DNA of 60,775 nucleotides from Actinotalea endophytica. Lineage in GTDB: Bacteria; Actinomycetota; Actinomycetes; Actinomycetales; Cellulomonadaceae. Where the stretch lies: assembly GCF_025717005.1 (NCBI RefSeq), contig NZ_JAOVZU010000011.1:1-60775 (forward strand), written 5' to 3'. A program made the position numbers and the translations under genes. Shown here in pieces: positions 18,378 to 28,528 of the stretch; the first letter of the stretch is position 1, and every line of letters starts with the position of its first letter. The notes beneath the pieces are model-generated. The model was not told the origin of the DNA. It did no database searches and saw only the letters and a list, made by a program, of their open reading frames with translations.

Positions 18378-21014
18378 TCAGGCCTCGCCGAGCTCGGGTT
18401 CCCGGACGACCGGCAGGTCGCGCGTCTCGTCGGCGAGGATCACCGCGGCGCGGCCGGCCGCGAGCACGTCGGCGAGTGCGGCCTCGACGAGCGGGCGGTC
18501 GACGGTCGGCACGACGAGCTCGCCGCCGACGATCGGCGTGCGCATCGAGACCTTCGCCTCGCTCTTGACCTTGCGCAGCGCGGCGAGGGCGCGGCCCGCG
18601 GCGTCGAGCATGGTGGGCTGCCCGTCGCCGGCGACTTCGCGCAGGGGTGCCGAGCCGGGCCACGGGGCCCGGTGCACCGAGCCTTCGCGCCACCACGACC
18701 AGACCTCTTCGGTCGCGAACGGCAGCACCGGCGCGAGCAGGCGCAGCAGCGTGTCCAGCGCGGTCGCGAGCGCGAGCCGCGCGGACGCGGTGGCGGCCGG
18801 GTTCACGCCGTCGGCGCCGTAGGCGCGGTCCTTGACCAGCTCGAGGTAGTCGTCGCAGAACGTCCAGAAGAACGTCTCGGTCGCCTCGAGCGCACGGGTG
18901 TGGTCGTAGGCCTCGAGCGCGTCGGTGGCGGCGTCGACGACGTCGGCCAGGCCGGCGAGCATCGCGCGGTCCAGCGGCTCGGTGATGGTCGCGGAGTCGT
19001 CCACGGCGCCGAAGCCGAGCGCGAACTTGCTGGCGTTGAGGACCTTGATCGCCAGGCGGCGGCCGATCTTCATCTGGCCTTCGTCGAAGGCGGCGTCGGT
19101 GCCGAGGCGCGCGCTCGCGGCCCAGTAGCGCACCGCGTCGGACCCGTGCTGCTGCAGGAGCCCCATCGGGGTGACGACGTTGCCCTTGGACTTCGACATC
19201 TTCTTGCGGTCGGGGTCGAGGATCCAGCCGCTGATCGCGGCGTGCGCCCACGGCAGCGAGCCCTCTTCGAGGTGCGAGCGGACCACGGTGGAGAACAGCC
19301 AGGTGCGGATGATGTCCTGGCCCTGCGGGCGCATGTCCATCGGGAACACCCGCGAGTAGAGGTCCTCGTCCCAGCCCCAGCCGCCGGCGATCTGCGGCGT
19401 CAGCGAGCTGGTGGCCCAGGTGTCCATGATGTCGTTCTCGCCGACGAAGCCGCCGGCTGCGCCGCGCTGGCCCGCCTCGTAGCCCGGCGGGACGTCGCTG
19501 CTCGGGTCGATCGGGAGCGAGCCCTGCTCGGGCACGATCGGGTGGTCGAAGTCGGGTTCGCCGAGGTCGCTGATCGGGTACCAGAGCGGGATCGGCACAC
19601 CGAAGAACCGCTGGCGGGAGATCAGCCAGTCGCCGTTGAGCCCGTTGACCCAGTTCTCGTAGCGCACGCGCATGAACTCGGGGTGGAACGCGAGCTCGCG
19701 GCCGCGGCCGATGAGCGCCTCGCGCAGCCCGACGCCCGCGCCCTCGGCCTTGCCGCCGTTGCGGATGTACCACTGGCGCGAGGTGACGATCTCGAGCGGC
19801 TTGTCGCCCTTCTCGAAGAAGTTCGCCATGCGCTGGGTGGGGGACGGCTCGCCGTCCAGGTCGCCGGTCTCGCGCAGCCCGTCGACGATCGCGGCGCGCG
19901 CCGAGAACGTGGTCTTGCCGGCGACCTCTTCCCAGAAGCGCTGCGCCGAGGCGGTGGTCAGCCACTCCGGGGTGTCGCGGATCAGGCGGCCGTCCTTGGA
20001 CAGGATCGAGCGGGTCGGCAGGGACAGCTCGCGCCACCACTGCACGTCGGTGAGGTCGCCGAAGGTGCAGCACATCGCGATGCCGGCGCCCTTGTCCGGC
20101 TCGGCGGCCGGGTGGGCGAGCACGGGGATCTCGATGTCGAAGAGCGGTGCGCGCACCGTGCTGCCGAACAGGCCCTGGTAGCGCTCGTCGTCCGGGTGCG
20201 CGATGAGGGCGACCACGGCCGGGATCAGCTCCGGGCGGGTGGTCTCGATGTAGACCGGGGAGTCGTCGGCGACGTTGTGGAACGCGACCCGGTGGAAGTG
20301 CCCGGGGTACTCGCGGGCCTCGAGCTCGGCCTGCGCGACGGCGGTCTGGAAGGTCACGTCCCACAGGCCCGGCGCCTCGGCCTGGTAGGCCTCACCGCGG
20401 GCGAGGTTGCGCAGGAACGCGCGCTGGGCGACGGCCCGCGAGCGGGCGTCGATGGTCTGGTAGTTCTGCGACCAGTCCACCGAGAGGCCGAGGTGCCGCC
20501 ACAGCGCCTCGAACTGGCGCTCGTCCTCGACGGTGAGCCGCTCGCAGAGCTCGACGAAGTTGCGGCGCGAGATGGGCTGCTGGTCGGCGGCCTTGATGGA
20601 CTTGCCCTCGCCACCCTCGTGCGGCGGTTCGAAGCCGTCCTGGTAGGGGAGTGACGGGTCGCAGCGCACGCCGAAGTAGTTCTGCACGCGGCGTTCGGTG
20701 GGCAGGCCGTTGTCGTCCCAGCCCATCGGGTAGAAGACCTCGCGGCCGCGCATCCGCTGGAAGCGGGCGACGACGTCGGTGTGCGTGTAGGAGAACACGT
20801 GACCGACGTGCAGGGACCCGGAGACGGTCGGCGGTGGGGTGTCGATCGAGTAGACCTGCTCGCGGGTCTTGGTGCGGTCGAACGCGTAGGTGCCCTGCTC
20901 GCGCCAGACGCCGTCCCACTTGTCCTCGAGGCCGTCCAGGCTGACCTTGTCCGGTACGCGCGACGTCGAGGGGCTCGACGGTGCGGTGGTCCGGGGCATC
21001 TGGTCGTCGCTCAT
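18378..21014 (-). CDS. valS: Valine--tRNA ligase
   Basis: The 878-residue class I synthetase charges tRNA-Val. The HIGH motif appears as HVGH at 69-72 after PPPTVSGSL, and KMSKS appears near residue 604 in [11 protein letters not shown]. The region between them holds the editing domain; [11 protein letters not shown] precedes the KMSKS loop. The opening [21 protein letters not shown] is the actinobacterial/archaeal-like ValS form, shorter than the E. coli type and lacking an obvious C-terminal coiled-coil arm. ATG 21014 is chosen because the longer frame runs into the neighbouring repeat-bearing gene; a GGGAGA lies about 15 bases upstream, a weak site. Confidence 0.95.
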   Translation of the reverse strand: MSDDQMPRTTAPSSPSTSRVPDKVSLDGLEDKWDGVWREQGTYAFDRTKTREQVYSIDTPPPTVSGSLHVGHVFSYTHTDVVARFQRMRGREVFYPMGWDDNGLPTERRVQNYFGVRCDPSLPYQDGFEPPHEGGEGKSIKAADQQPISRRNFVELCERLTVEDERQFEALWRHLGLSVDWSQNYQTIDARSRAVAQRAFLRNLARGEAYQAEAPGLWDVTFQTAVAQAELEAREYPGHFHRVAFHNVADDSPVYIETTRPELIPAVVALIAHPDDERYQGLFGSTVRAPLFDIEIPVLAHPAAEPDKGAGIAMCCTFGDLTDVQWWRELSLPTRSILSKDGRLIRDTPEWLTTASAQRFWEEVAGKTTFSARAAIVDGLRETGDLDGEPSPTQRMANFFEKGDKPLEIVTSRQWYIRNGGKAEGAGVGLREALIGRGRELAFHPEFMRVRYENWVNGLNGDWLISRQRFFGVPIPLWYPISDLGEPDFDHPIVPEQGSLPIDPSSDVPPGYEAGQRGAAGGFVGENDIMDTWATSSLTPQIAGGWGWDEDLYSRVFPMDMRPQGQDIIRTWLFSTVVRSHLEEGSLPWAHAAISGWILDPDRKKMSKSKGNVVTPMGLLQQHGSDAVRYWAASARLGTDAAFDEGQMKIGRRLAIKVLNASKFALGFGAVDDSATITEPLDRAMLAGLADVVDAATDALEAYDHTRALEATETFFWTFCDDYLELVKDRAYGADGVNPAATASARLALATALDTLLRLLAPVLPFATEEVWSWWREGSVHRAPWPGSAPLREVAGDGQPTMLDAAGRALAALRKVKSEAKVSMRTPIVGGELVVPTVDRPLVEAALADVLAAGRAAVILADETRDLPVVREPELGEA

Positions 21015-21127
21015 GGCCGGTGATTCTCCCAGAGAACCCACGGTGGTCGCGCACGCAATACGGGGTGTGGCGCGCGCCGGTGGGGTGCGTCGCGCCTCGG
21101 GCTGCGTGCCGGTGGAGCGGGTCCTGG

Positions 21128-22558
21128 TCATGCGGACTCCGCGAGATCCAGGCAGGGCTCTGCCAGATCCAGGCGGCGCTCTGCCAGATCCAGGCAGCGC
21201 TCCGCCCGATCGGTCTCCGTCGGTGGCGCACTGTGATCGAGGTGTGCGGTGTCGGGGACCTCCGTCCCGTCGGGTCGCCAGAAGCGCCATCGGCGATGGT
21301 CGCGGGTGATCCTCAGCTGTCGTCGATGGACGAGGTCGTGGTGGTGCCAGCACACGAGGATCCCCCGCGCCACATCGGTCTCGCCGTCATCTCGTGCCCA
21401 CCAGTCCACGTGGTGCACCTCGCCGAGCCCGGGCGGGGCGCCGCAGCCGGGGAACTGGCACGACCGGTCCCGCGCGAGCACCGCGCGGCGCTGCGCCCCG
21501 CTGTACGTGCGCTGCGACCGACCGAGGTTGAGAACTTCGTCGCCGGGCCCGAACACGATGCGGGAGATCTCCGAGTCGCAGGCCAGTCGCGCGAGAACGC
21601 TGGGCGGGATCGGCGTCCCGTCGTCCAGCTCGGCGGGCTCGTCGGCGCGCCGGTCGGCCGTGTGCCACGCGTCGGGCAGCCAGTCCAGGTCGGCGCCGGT
21701 CCGGCCGTCGTGCAGCGCTGCAGCACCGATCTGGCGCTGGAGGGACTCGTACGAGACCACCACTGAGAGGTGAGGTCGGACCGCCCGCCCCGCGCCGGCG
21801 AGACCTCGATCGAGGACGAGCCGTGCGGCATCCGCGAGCGCGACGGCGCGGCGTTGCTCGGCCGTCCGTGGGTCGTCGGCGGCCGGAACGCCGCCGACCG
21901 CGTCGAGGGCGATGCGCAGTGCCTCGCCGTGCTCGAGCGTGAGGAAGCCGGTCAGTGCGACCCCGTCGGAGCGGCGGGTGAGAGTGAGGTGCTCGCGCTC
22001 GCATGCTGCGGTGTGCTCCGCCTCGGCCGAGGCTGCGTCGACCGTGTGCGCCCAGCGCTGCACCACCTTGCGGAACCGGTCGGCGCCCATCCGATGCGCC
22101 TGCCGGACGAGCTGGGCCTCGTTGACCTCCGGGTCGTCGGATCCGAGGGCTGCGCGGCGGGCGTCGGAGCTCATGCCATAGCTCGCGAGGATCTGGGCGT
22201 GCTCGAACGGCATCGAGCCTCCAGCGACGGCCTCGGCCGTGCGGGGGAGTGATCCGTCGAGCGCCTGCCCGAGCCCGACCTCACGGCGTGCGGCGCCCAC
22301 CGAGCCGCCTTCACGCTGGGCGACCCACTGCTCGAAGGTGCGCGACGTACCGGCCTGCCATCGACCGTCTGCCTCCACGCGCGCGAGGACCCGCGCCGCC
22401 ACGGCCTGCACGCGACCCGCGAGCCGGGACAGCTCGGCGTGGAGCCCCGGCCCCGAGGCCCCGTCCACGTCGGAGAGCTCGAGATCCGCGAGAGCGGAGA
22501 CCGCGTTGCGCAGCTGCGACACGGCCGTCGCCGTCGCCACGTCGCTCCCCCTGCGCAT
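21128..22558 (-). CDS. DUF222 / HNH-endonuclease domain protein (13E12-like)
   Basis: The 476-residue product has an N-terminal DUF222 region and a C-terminal HNH nuclease motif. The nuclease signature has [10 protein letters not shown], then [13 protein letters not shown] and [11 protein letters not shown], giving the metal and catalytic His residues. Such proteins are repeated in actinobacterial genomes and often associate with mobile DNA; their role is unknown. The C-terminus ends in three in-frame copies of a seven-residue unit ([21 protein letters not shown]) produced by a 21-bp repeat. ATG 22558 has no ribosome binding site, but TACACT ends six bases before it, suggesting a leaderless message. 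Confidence 0.8.
   Translation of the reverse strand: MRRGSDVATATAVSQLRNAVSALADLELSDVDGASGPGLHAELSRLAGRVQAVAARVLARVEADGRWQAGTSRTFEQWVAQREGGSVGAARREVGLGQALDGSLPRTAEAVAGGSMPFEHAQILASYGMSSDARRAALGSDDPEVNEAQLVRQAHRMGADRFRKVVQRWAHTVDAASAEAEHTAACEREHLTLTRRSDGVALTGFLTLEHGEALRIALDAVGGVPAADDPRTAEQRRAVALADAARLVLDRGLAGAGRAVRPHLSVVVSYESLQRQIGAAALHDGRTGADLDWLPDAWHTADRRADEPAELDDGTPIPPSVLARLACDSEISRIVFGPGDEVLNLGRSQRTYSGAQRRAVLARDRSCQFPGCGAPPGLGEVHHVDWWARDDGETDVARGILVCWHHHDLVHRRQLRITRDHRRWRFWRPDGTEVPDTAHLDHSAPPTETDRAERCLDLAERRLDLAEPCLDLAESA
21139..21201. repeat. 21-bp tandem repeat in the 3' end of the HNH gene
   Basis: Three units of 21 bases sharing AGATCCAGGCNG occur at 21139-21159, 21160-21180 and 21181-21201. 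They stay in frame and encode the seven-residue repeats at the C-terminus. Confidence 0.85.
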
Positions 22559-22564
22559 AGAACA

Positions 22565-22570
22565 AGTGTA
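22565..22570 (-). promoter_or_regulatory. -10 box of a leaderless promoter (DUF222-HNH gene)
   Basis: On the minus strand TACACT is followed by six bases and ATG 22558. No Shine-Dalgarno is visible, so transcription probably starts at the A of the codon. Confidence 0.45.
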
Positions 22571-22713
22571 CGAACGACCACTGACACAGCGGGTCGCGGG
22601 TGTGTGCGGTGGCCCGCGCGGATGCGGGTGGAGCAGCGTCGCCTTACCGACCTGTGTCCCACCCGGCGACCGATGCCACCACACGCCGTGCCGGCCGACC
22701 CCGTGCCCGGCCC

Positions 22714-22778
22714 GCCCCTGTGCCTGACTCGCCCTGTGCCTGAGCCGCCCTGTGCCTGAGCCGCCCTGCGCCTGAGCC
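22714..22778. repeat. 16-bp intergenic tandem repeat
   Basis: The unit GCCCTGTGCCTGAGCC occurs at 22731-22746 and 22747-22762, with variants at 22714-22730 and 22763-22778. It lies between the divergent HNH and protease genes. No gene overlaps it. Confidence 0.8.
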
Positions 22779-22815
22779 GCCCCGTCCCGTGGCTCCGCTC
22801 CCGAGCCCAACCAGC

Positions 22816-22833
22816 CGTGACCCTTTTGTCACG
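22816..22833. promoter_or_regulatory. Perfect inverted repeat upstream of the secreted protease
   Basis: CGTGAC (22816-22821) and GTCACG (22828-22833) flank CCTTTT. The repeat lies just upstream of a good promoter, so it is a plausible operator. The eight bases between GTGA and TCAC do not fit the CRP/GlxR spacing of six. Confidence 0.4.
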
Positions 22834-22842
22834 TTCCGACCA

Positions 22843-22872
22843 TTGATCAACCCGTTCCGCCGTCGGTACGTT
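22843..22872 (+). promoter_or_regulatory. Promoter of the trypsin-like protease
   Basis: TTGATC (22843-22848) and TACGTT (22867-22872) are separated by 18 bases, a good housekeeping-type promoter. The transcript would have a leader of about 85 bases carrying AGGAGG before the GTG start. Confidence 0.5.
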
Positions 22873-22965
22873 CCAAGTGCTCACCGCGGAGTCCGCGGCG
22901 GGGGGTGGGTGCGGCCACGGGCCGTGTCGTGCGGCCCGACCGACGACATGAGGAGGACACGTCCC

Positions 22966-23799
22966 GTGCGCAAGAAGCTCCTTGCAGCCGCCGCGGCGGT
23001 TGCCACGCTCGCCACAACCATGGCCGTCGGTCCCTCGGCCTACGCCGTCACAGACGGAGAGCTCGACGGCGACGGCCACCCAGAGGTCGTCCTGATCCTG
23101 ATGGAGGTCGACGGCACACCCGCGTACCGGTGCAGCGGCACGATGATCGCCCCCACCTACGTGCTCACGGCCGGGCACTGCGCCGGCGCTCCCGGCGAGT
23201 TCTCCGGCATGCGGATCTTCACCGAGTCCGATGTCGAGGCCGGTATCGGTGTCACCAACAACTACCCGTTCGGTGGCGGCGACTACTCGATCGAGGCGGT
23301 CCGGTGGGCCGCGCACCCCGACTACCCGGACTACCCCTTCTTCATGAACGACGTCGGCATGATCGAGCTCGCCGAGCCGTACGACCCGGGTGTGTTCGGC
23401 ACCCTCCCCGCGGTCGACTCGCTCGACCAGTACAAGACCAAGCGCGGGCTCAACCCGCTCACGTTCACGTCGGTCGGCTACGGGCTGCAGCAGAGCTTCC
23501 CCGACGCGGCGTACTGGCTGGCGAGCAACACGAGGACGAGGTACGTCGCCCATCCCCGGCTGATCCAGATCAACACCCCCGGATTCACCGGTGACTTCTC
23601 GATGCTGCTCTCCAACAACGCCAACACGGGCGGCACGTGCTTCGGTGACTCGGGCGGCGCCAACTTCCTCGGTGACACGACCATCGTCGCCGGCATCACG
23701 TCGTTCGGCCTGAACAGCACCTGCGGCGGCACGGGCGGCGTGTTCCGCACCGACCGGCAGAACGTCCAGGACTTCATCAACGACTTCATGAACCCCTGA
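22966..23799 (+). CDS. Secreted trypsin-like serine protease
   Basis: The 277-residue S1-family protease has a signal peptide ending near residue 27 (PSAYA). His of the triad is in LTAGHC, Asp in NDVGMIEL and Ser in GTCFGDSGGA. CSGTMIAPTYV precedes the His and a C-terminal cysteine pair (STCGG) is present. GTG 22966 is chosen because AGGAGG lies nine bases upstream; an in-frame ATG at 22948 would place the ribosome binding site inside the gene. A strong hairpin follows the stop. It likely acts outside the cell; specificity is unknown. Confidence 0.9.
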   Translation: MRKKLLAAAAAVATLATTMAVGPSAYAVTDGELDGDGHPEVVLILMEVDGTPAYRCSGTMIAPTYVLTAGHCAGAPGEFSGMRIFTESDVEAGIGVTNNYPFGGGDYSIEAVRWAAHPDYPDYPFFMNDVGMIELAEPYDPGVFGTLPAVDSLDQYKTKRGLNPLTFTSVGYGLQQSFPDAAYWLASNTRTRYVAHPRLIQINTPGFTGDFSMLLSNNANTGGTCFGDSGGANFLGDTTIVAGITSFGLNSTCGGTGGVFRTDRQNVQDFINDFMNP

Positions 23800-23819
23800 G
23801 CCACAGCTAGGCGCACGTC

Positions 23820-23853
23820 GACGAGCCCCGGGCGGACCTGCCCGGGGCTCGTC
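23820..23853 (+). terminator. Terminator after the protease gene
   Basis: GACGAGCCCCGGGC (23820-23833) pairs perfectly with GCCCGGGGCTCGTC (23840-23853) around a six-base loop, a 14-bp stem 20 bases after the stop. T-rich sequence is lacking, as is common in this GC range. Confidence 0.8.
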
Positions 23854-23900
23854 CGGCCTCGGCCGGGCCACCCGCGCCGGGACCTGCGTCTCTTGCCCGG

Positions 23901-24050
23901 GCGAACGCGCCTGGGACGGTGGAAGTAGCCGCCGACATCGTCCGCTGGAGGTGGCGAGATGAGTTCGGCTGCACCGGGAGGACGGGGAGCTGAAGGTCCA
24001 CCACGAGGTCATGTGCGACCCGATCCTGTTCCGGTCCATGGGGCTCTAGG
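23901..24050 (+). pseudogene. Frameshifted fragment of an unrecognised gene
   Basis: One frame reads VEVAADIVRWRWRDE up to about 23963. A second then reads RLHREDGELKVHHEVMCDPI and ends at TAG 24048-24050. The second part has G or C at essentially every third position over 28 codons, unlike the frame of the overlapping lipoprotein gene, so it was probably once coding. Restoring one base near 23963-23965 would join the two. The family is unknown; it looks like the C-terminal end of something lost. Confidence 0.3.
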
Positions 24051-25011
24051 GTCGCCGCCCACGCGCCGGCCGGCGATCTCCGCCCGGCGCAGCCTGGTCG
24101 CGGTTGCCGCCGTGGCCGTCGTTGCCGGCCTGGGCGCGTGCACGGGCGACGCCGGCACGACGTTCACCGGAGCGATGATGCCCTGGAGCCAGGTCCAGGC
24201 GGCCGCCGAGCGGGCGTCGAGCGTCGCCGAGAGCGTCACGGTCGGACTCAACCGACCCGACTCGGGGCTGTTCCTCGCCCAGTTCGCGGACGGGGCGGTG
24301 GTGGTCGACCCGGTCGACGCCGTCGACACACCCGACGTGGCTTCGTGGTTCTCCGGTGAGCGCGGCCTGTGCGAGACGTGGGGCCTGGTCGACGTCTTCG
24401 TGAACGCCGACGGCTCGCTGACCGACGCGTACTGCGAGGGCTTCTTCGCCCCGACCGCGGGTGGACCCGACCGGCTCGACGCCGCGCGTCACCTGCTGAT
24501 GACGGACGGGCTGGCGACGCGAATGATGCACCGCTTCGACGTGGACCACTACGGGTCGTACCCCGACGAGATCCTGGCGGTCATCGGCTACCCGTCGGAC
24601 CGGGCGGGCGCGGTGCTCGAGCAGGTCGATGCGGCGCGCGGCTTCGCCGAGTCGCTCACCGACGCGTGGACCTCGGCCGACCCGGTCCGGATCGCAGCGC
24701 TGTACGCCGCCGACGGGTTCCGGGACGACCCCTTCGCGGGGCTTGCGCCGAACCACGACGCGACCGTGGCCTGGTTCGCGGACCTGACCGGGGCGTACGA
24801 CTCGATCGCCTTGTCCCTCGACACCCTCGACGCGAGCGCCCTGGGCCCTGCCGCCACGTACGAGCTCCGGCTGGTCGACGGGACGACGGAGTGCAGCATG
24901 CGACTCGCGTCGGTGTGGAACCTCGACGACGAGGGCCGCGTCACCCGCGAGTGGCTCTACTACGACCCGGACACCCTGAACGCCTGCGGATGGTGGGACG
25001 ACGGGGCCTGA
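24013..25011 (+). CDS. Hypothetical lipoprotein with SnoaL/NTF2-like features
   Basis: The reading gives 332 residues with a basic stretch, a hydrophobic core and lipobox GLGAC at about residue 43. The mature part has two halves. The second, with SLTDAWTSADPVRIAALYAA and GFRDDPFAGLAP, resembles a SnoaL/NTF2-like fold used for binding small molecules. The start is uncertain. ATG 23959 has an ideal GGAGG seven bases upstream, but codon use says that stretch is not coding in this frame; GTG 24013 gives a more reasonable signal peptide. Function unknown. Confidence 0.6.
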   Translation: MRPDPVPVHGALGSPPTRRPAISARRSLVAVAAVAVVAGLGACTGDAGTTFTGAMMPWSQVQAAAERASSVAESVTVGLNRPDSGLFLAQFADGAVVVDPVDAVDTPDVASWFSGERGLCETWGLVDVFVNADGSLTDAYCEGFFAPTAGGPDRLDAARHLLMTDGLATRMMHRFDVDHYGSYPDEILAVIGYPSDRAGAVLEQVDAARGFAESLTDAWTSADPVRIAALYAADGFRDDPFAGLAPNHDATVAWFADLTGAYDSIALSLDTLDASALGPAATYELRLVDGTTECSMRLASVWNLDDEGRVTREWLYYDPDTLNACGWWDDGA

Positions 25012-25170
25012 CGCCGACCCCGACCCGGACCCCGGCCCCCACCCCACCCCGATCAGGGGTGCCCCAGGGGTGGACCAGGGGTGTCCCCGATGCCGCCCGA
25101 GTCCTCACCTCGCGAGGATCGACACCGACATCAAGGACGAAGCCGCGTCCGGCGGCGAACGGAGCCAATC

Positions 25171-25986
25171 ATGCGAGCACTCGCGGCAGACCCGAGCACA
25201 GACGCGCAGATCGCGTCGGCACGCGGTCTGGTCAAGATCTACGGGACGGGTGCGGCGCAGGTGCGTGCCCTGGACGGCATCGACGTCGACATCGCGCGCG
25301 GCGAGCTGACCGCGGTCATGGGCCCGTCGGGCTCGGGCAAGTCGACGCTCATGCACTGCATGGCCGGGCTGGACACCGCGACCGCGGGCCGGATCCTGGT
25401 CGACGGCGAGGACATCGGCGCGGCCAACGAGCGCCGCCTGACGAAGCTGCGGCGCAACCGCATCGGGTTCGTCTTCCAGGCGTTCAACCTGATCCCGACC
25501 CTGACGGCGGCGGAGAACATCACGCTCCCGCTGGACATCGCGCGCCGCCCGGTCGACCAGGACTGGTTCGACGCGGTGGTGGATGCGGTCGGCCTGCGCG
25601 ACCGGCTCGCGCACCGCCCGGCCGAGCTGTCCGGCGGGCAGCAGCAGCGCGTGGCATGCGCCCGCGCCCTGGTCTCCCGGCCTGCGGTGGTGTTCGCCGA
25701 CGAGCCGACCGGCAACCTGGACTCGCGGTCCGCCGCCGAGGTCCTGTCGTTCCTGCGTCGCTCGGTCGACGAGCTCGGCCAGTCCGTCGTCATGGTCACC
25801 CACGACCCGACCGCGGCCTCCTACGCGCACCGCGTGCTCTTCCTCGCGGACGGCCGGCTGGTCGCCGAGGTCGAGCACCCCACGCCCGACACCGTGCTCG
25901 ACGTGCTGCGAGACCTGTCCGGCCCGGCCCGCGGCGCGCACACGTCCGCGCCGACGGCTGCTCGTACCGCGGAGCCGGTCCGATGA
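25171..25986 (+). CDS. MacB/LolD-type ABC transporter ATP-binding protein
   Basis: The 271-residue ATPase has Walker [10 protein letters not shown] near residue 53, Q-loop FVFQAFNLIPTLTA, signature LSGGQQQR and Walker B VVFADEPTGNLDSRS. The EPTGNLD form is typical of ATPases paired with FtsX/MacB-fold permeases. ATG 25171 has GGAG six bases upstream. The stop overlaps the permease start as ATGA. Together they probably form a type VII mechanotransmission exporter. A Thr/Ala-rich tail of about 25 residues follows the core. Confidence 0.9.
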   Translation: MRALAADPSTDAQIASARGLVKIYGTGAAQVRALDGIDVDIARGELTAVMGPSGSGKSTLMHCMAGLDTATAGRILVDGEDIGAANERRLTKLRRNRIGFVFQAFNLIPTLTAAENITLPLDIARRPVDQDWFDAVVDAVGLRDRLAHRPAELSGGQQQRVACARALVSRPAVVFADEPTGNLDSRSAAEVLSFLRRSVDELGQSVVMVTHDPTAASYAHRVLFLADGRLVAEVEHPTPDTVLDVLRDLSGPARGAHTSAPTAARTAEPVR

Positions 25987-28523
25987 CACGGGTCGCGCTG
26001 CGCAGCATCCGCAGCCACCTCGGCCGCTTCGTCATGTCGATCGTGGCCGTGCTGCTCGGGGTGGCGTTCGTCTCCGGCACGTTCGCGCTGCGGACCATGA
26101 TGGCCGGGACGTTCGACGACATCGTCGCGACCTCCGCGCAGGCCGACGTCTACGTGCGCGGCACCGAGATCGCCTCGCAGACCGGCGGCGGCTCGATGGG
26201 TGTCGGCGGGAACCGGACGCTCGTGCCGCTCGCGCTGGCGGACGAGCTGGCCCAGGTCGACGGCGTCTCCGCGGTGACCCCGGACGTCACGGGTCCGATC
26301 ATCCTGGTCGGCTCGGACGGCACCGCGGTGCTCGCGGCCGGTGGCGCGCCCAGCTTCGGCCTCGGCTACGACCCGCAGGACCCGACCACGACGATCGCGG
26401 CCGGCCGTGCGCCGACCTCGCCCGGTGAGATCGCGCTCGAGACCAGCACGCTCGAAGCCTCCGGGCTGGCGATCGGCGACCCGACCCAGGTGCTGCTCGG
26501 CGGTGCGCTCACCGACGTCACCGTGGTCGGTGAGGTGCACTTCGACGCCGCGATCGCCGGTGCGATCTTCGTGATGCTCGACCTGCAGACCGCCACCCAG
26601 GCGTGGGCGGCCGACGGCCTGGTCCCGGACATCGGCGTCTTCGCCGCCGACGGCACCGACACCGACCGCCTGCTGGCCGACGTCCAGGCCGTCGCGGGCG
26701 GCGACACCGAGGCGATCTCGGGCGCCGACCTGCGCGCCGAGACCACCGCCCAGATCCGGGAGATGCTCGGGTTCGTCGGCACGTTCCTGCTGGTCTTCGC
26801 CGGGATCGCGCTGTTCGTCGGTGCCTTCATCATCGCGAACACGTTCCAGATGACCGTCCGCCAGCGGCAGCGCGAGTTCGCGATGCTGCGCGCGGTCGGT
26901 GCCTCGCCCAGTCAGGTCTTCGGGTCGATCCTGGTCCAGGCCCTCGTGGTCGGGGTCGTGGGTGCCGCGGGCGGCATCGCGGCCGGCGTCGGCCTGGTGG
27001 CCGTGCTGCGCATGGTGCTCGGCTCGTTCGGCATGGAGCTGTCCGGCGCGATCCCGCTCGACGGCTTCACGGTCGGCGTGTCGATCGCGATCGGTGCGCT
27101 GGTCAGCCTGGTCGCCGCGGCGATCCCCGCCCGGCACGCGGCCCTGACGCCGCCGGTCGAGGCCATGCGCGAGGAGGACGTCCGCCACGAGGGCGGTGCA
27201 GCTCGGTGGTCCGGCGCCCTCGGCGCCGTGCTCACGGTGGGTGGCGCGGCGGCGGTCGTGCTCGCGGCGACCGACCGGCTCGGCGACGGCAACGAGCTCG
27301 GCCTCGCGGCCGGTGCGATCGCGGCGCTGATCGGTGTGCTGCTGCTCGCACCCGCGCTCGTCCCGGGCGGTCTCGGCGCGCTGGCCTGGCCGGCCGCGGC
27401 GACCATGCGCCCGCTCGGCGGCCTCGCCCGCGGCAACGTGACGCGCAACCCGCGTCGCACCGCGAGCACCGCGGGTGCGCTGATGATCGGCATGGCGCTG
27501 GTCGGAGCGGCGGCCGTGATCGCCTCCTCGACGCAGGCGTCCGTGCGGTCCGTGGTCGAGACCGAGTCGACGTCGGACTACCTGCTCCGCTCGGCCACGT
27601 ACGACGTGCCCTCCGGTGCCGTCGACGCGGTGGCCGCGCTCGACGACGTCGACCAGGTGCTCACGGTCGAGGTCGCGATGCTCGCCGTCGACGGCTCCGT
27701 GCACGACGTGGTCGGCGTGGACCGGGCGCTCTTCGAGCGCGCGCTGGACGTCCCGGTGGTCTCGGGCGACCTGGCCGCGCTCGACCGGGGCGAGGCGGTG
27801 GCGCGGGTGTCCGCGGCAGAGGAGAACGACTGGCAGGTCGGCGACCGGATCGCCCTCGAGGGCAGCACCGGGTCGCAGACGGTGACGCTCGGCGCGATCG
27901 TCGACACGCAGGCGATCGACACCACGCTGATGGTGCCGCAGGGCGTGCTCGACGAGCTCTCGTCGCCCGCCGAGCAGACCATCAACACCGCGTTCGTGAT
28001 GCTCACCGACGGTGCGGACGCCGCGACCGCCCGGGACGACCTCACCGCCGCGGTCCAGCCGTTCCTGATCGTCTCCGTGATGGACAACGACGAGTTCGCC
28101 GACGCGTTGTCCGCGCAGGTCGACCAGGTCCTCGTGATCCTGTACGCGCTGCTCGGGCTGTCCGTGGTGATCGCGGTGCTGGGCATCGTCAACACGCTGG
28201 CGCTGTCGATCGCCGAGCGGACCCGCGAGATCGGGCTGCTGCGTGCGGTGGGTCTCGGCCGGCTGCAGCTCGCGTCGGTCGTGACGATCGAGTCCGTGCT
28301 CACCTCGGTGTTCGGCACGCTGCTCGGTGTCGGGCTCGGCGTCGGGCTCGCCTCGGCGCTGCCCTCGGTCTACGCCGACTCGGGGTTCACGGACCTGGTG
28401 ATCCCGTGGGCACAGCTCGGGACGTTCGTCGGCCTGGCCGTCGTGGTCGGCGTGCTCGCCGCGATCTGGCCGGCGGTGCGGGCAGCCCGGATGGACGTCC
28501 TGGACGCCGTCTCGTACGAGTGA
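25983..28523 (+). CDS. FtsX-family ABC transporter permease (MacB-like, two FtsX domains)
   Basis: The 846-residue protein has a first helix at about 18-38 and a large extracellular MacB-type domain at roughly 45-255. Three helices of an FtsX domain follow at 265-385 (ANTFQMTVRQRQREFAMLR), then two to three central helices, a second extracellular domain and a final FtsX domain ending LDAVSYE. The coupling motif REFAMLRAVGASPSQV and its partner REIGLLRAVGLGRLQL are clear. Such permeases export lipids, peptides or antibiotics, or signal, without moving substrate through the membrane in the usual way. The substrate is unknown. Confidence 0.9.
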   Translation: MTRVALRSIRSHLGRFVMSIVAVLLGVAFVSGTFALRTMMAGTFDDIVATSAQADVYVRGTEIASQTGGGSMGVGGNRTLVPLALADELAQVDGVSAVTPDVTGPIILVGSDGTAVLAAGGAPSFGLGYDPQDPTTTIAAGRAPTSPGEIALETSTLEASGLAIGDPTQVLLGGALTDVTVVGEVHFDAAIAGAIFVMLDLQTATQAWAADGLVPDIGVFAADGTDTDRLLADVQAVAGGDTEAISGADLRAETTAQIREMLGFVGTFLLVFAGIALFVGAFIIANTFQMTVRQRQREFAMLRAVGASPSQVFGSILVQALVVGVVGAAGGIAAGVGLVAVLRMVLGSFGMELSGAIPLDGFTVGVSIAIGALVSLVAAAIPARHAALTPPVEAMREEDVRHEGGAARWSGALGAVLTVGGAAAVVLAATDRLGDGNELGLAAGAIAALIGVLLLAPALVPGGLGALAWPAAATMRPLGGLARGNVTRNPRRTASTAGALMIGMALVGAAAVIASSTQASVRSVVETESTSDYLLRSATYDVPSGAVDAVAALDDVDQVLTVEVAMLAVDGSVHDVVGVDRALFERALDVPVVSGDLAALDRGEAVARVSAAEENDWQVGDRIALEGSTGSQTVTLGAIVDTQAIDTTLMVPQGVLDELSSPAEQTINTAFVMLTDGADAATARDDLTAAVQPFLIVSVMDNDEFADALSAQVDQVLVILYALLGLSVVIAVLGIVNTLALSIAERTREIGLLRAVGLGRLQLASVVTIESVLTSVFGTLLGVGLGVGLASALPSVYADSGFTDLVIPWAQLGTFVGLAVVVGVLAAIWPAVRAARMDVLDAVSYE

Positions 28524-28528
28524 GGTCC

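Noticed and set aside
18342-20654. Open frame of 770 codons on the plus strand opposite valS
   Set aside because: Composition is Arg/Gly/Ala-rich with no motif, and valS motifs on the other strand are complete.
22816-22833. CRP/GlxR site before the protease gene
   Set aside because: There are eight rather than six bases between GTGA and TCAC.
24369-25982. Long upstream extension of the FtsX permease frame
   Set aside because: It overlaps the lipoprotein and ATPase genes in another frame; the true start is ATG 25983 in an ATGA overlap.
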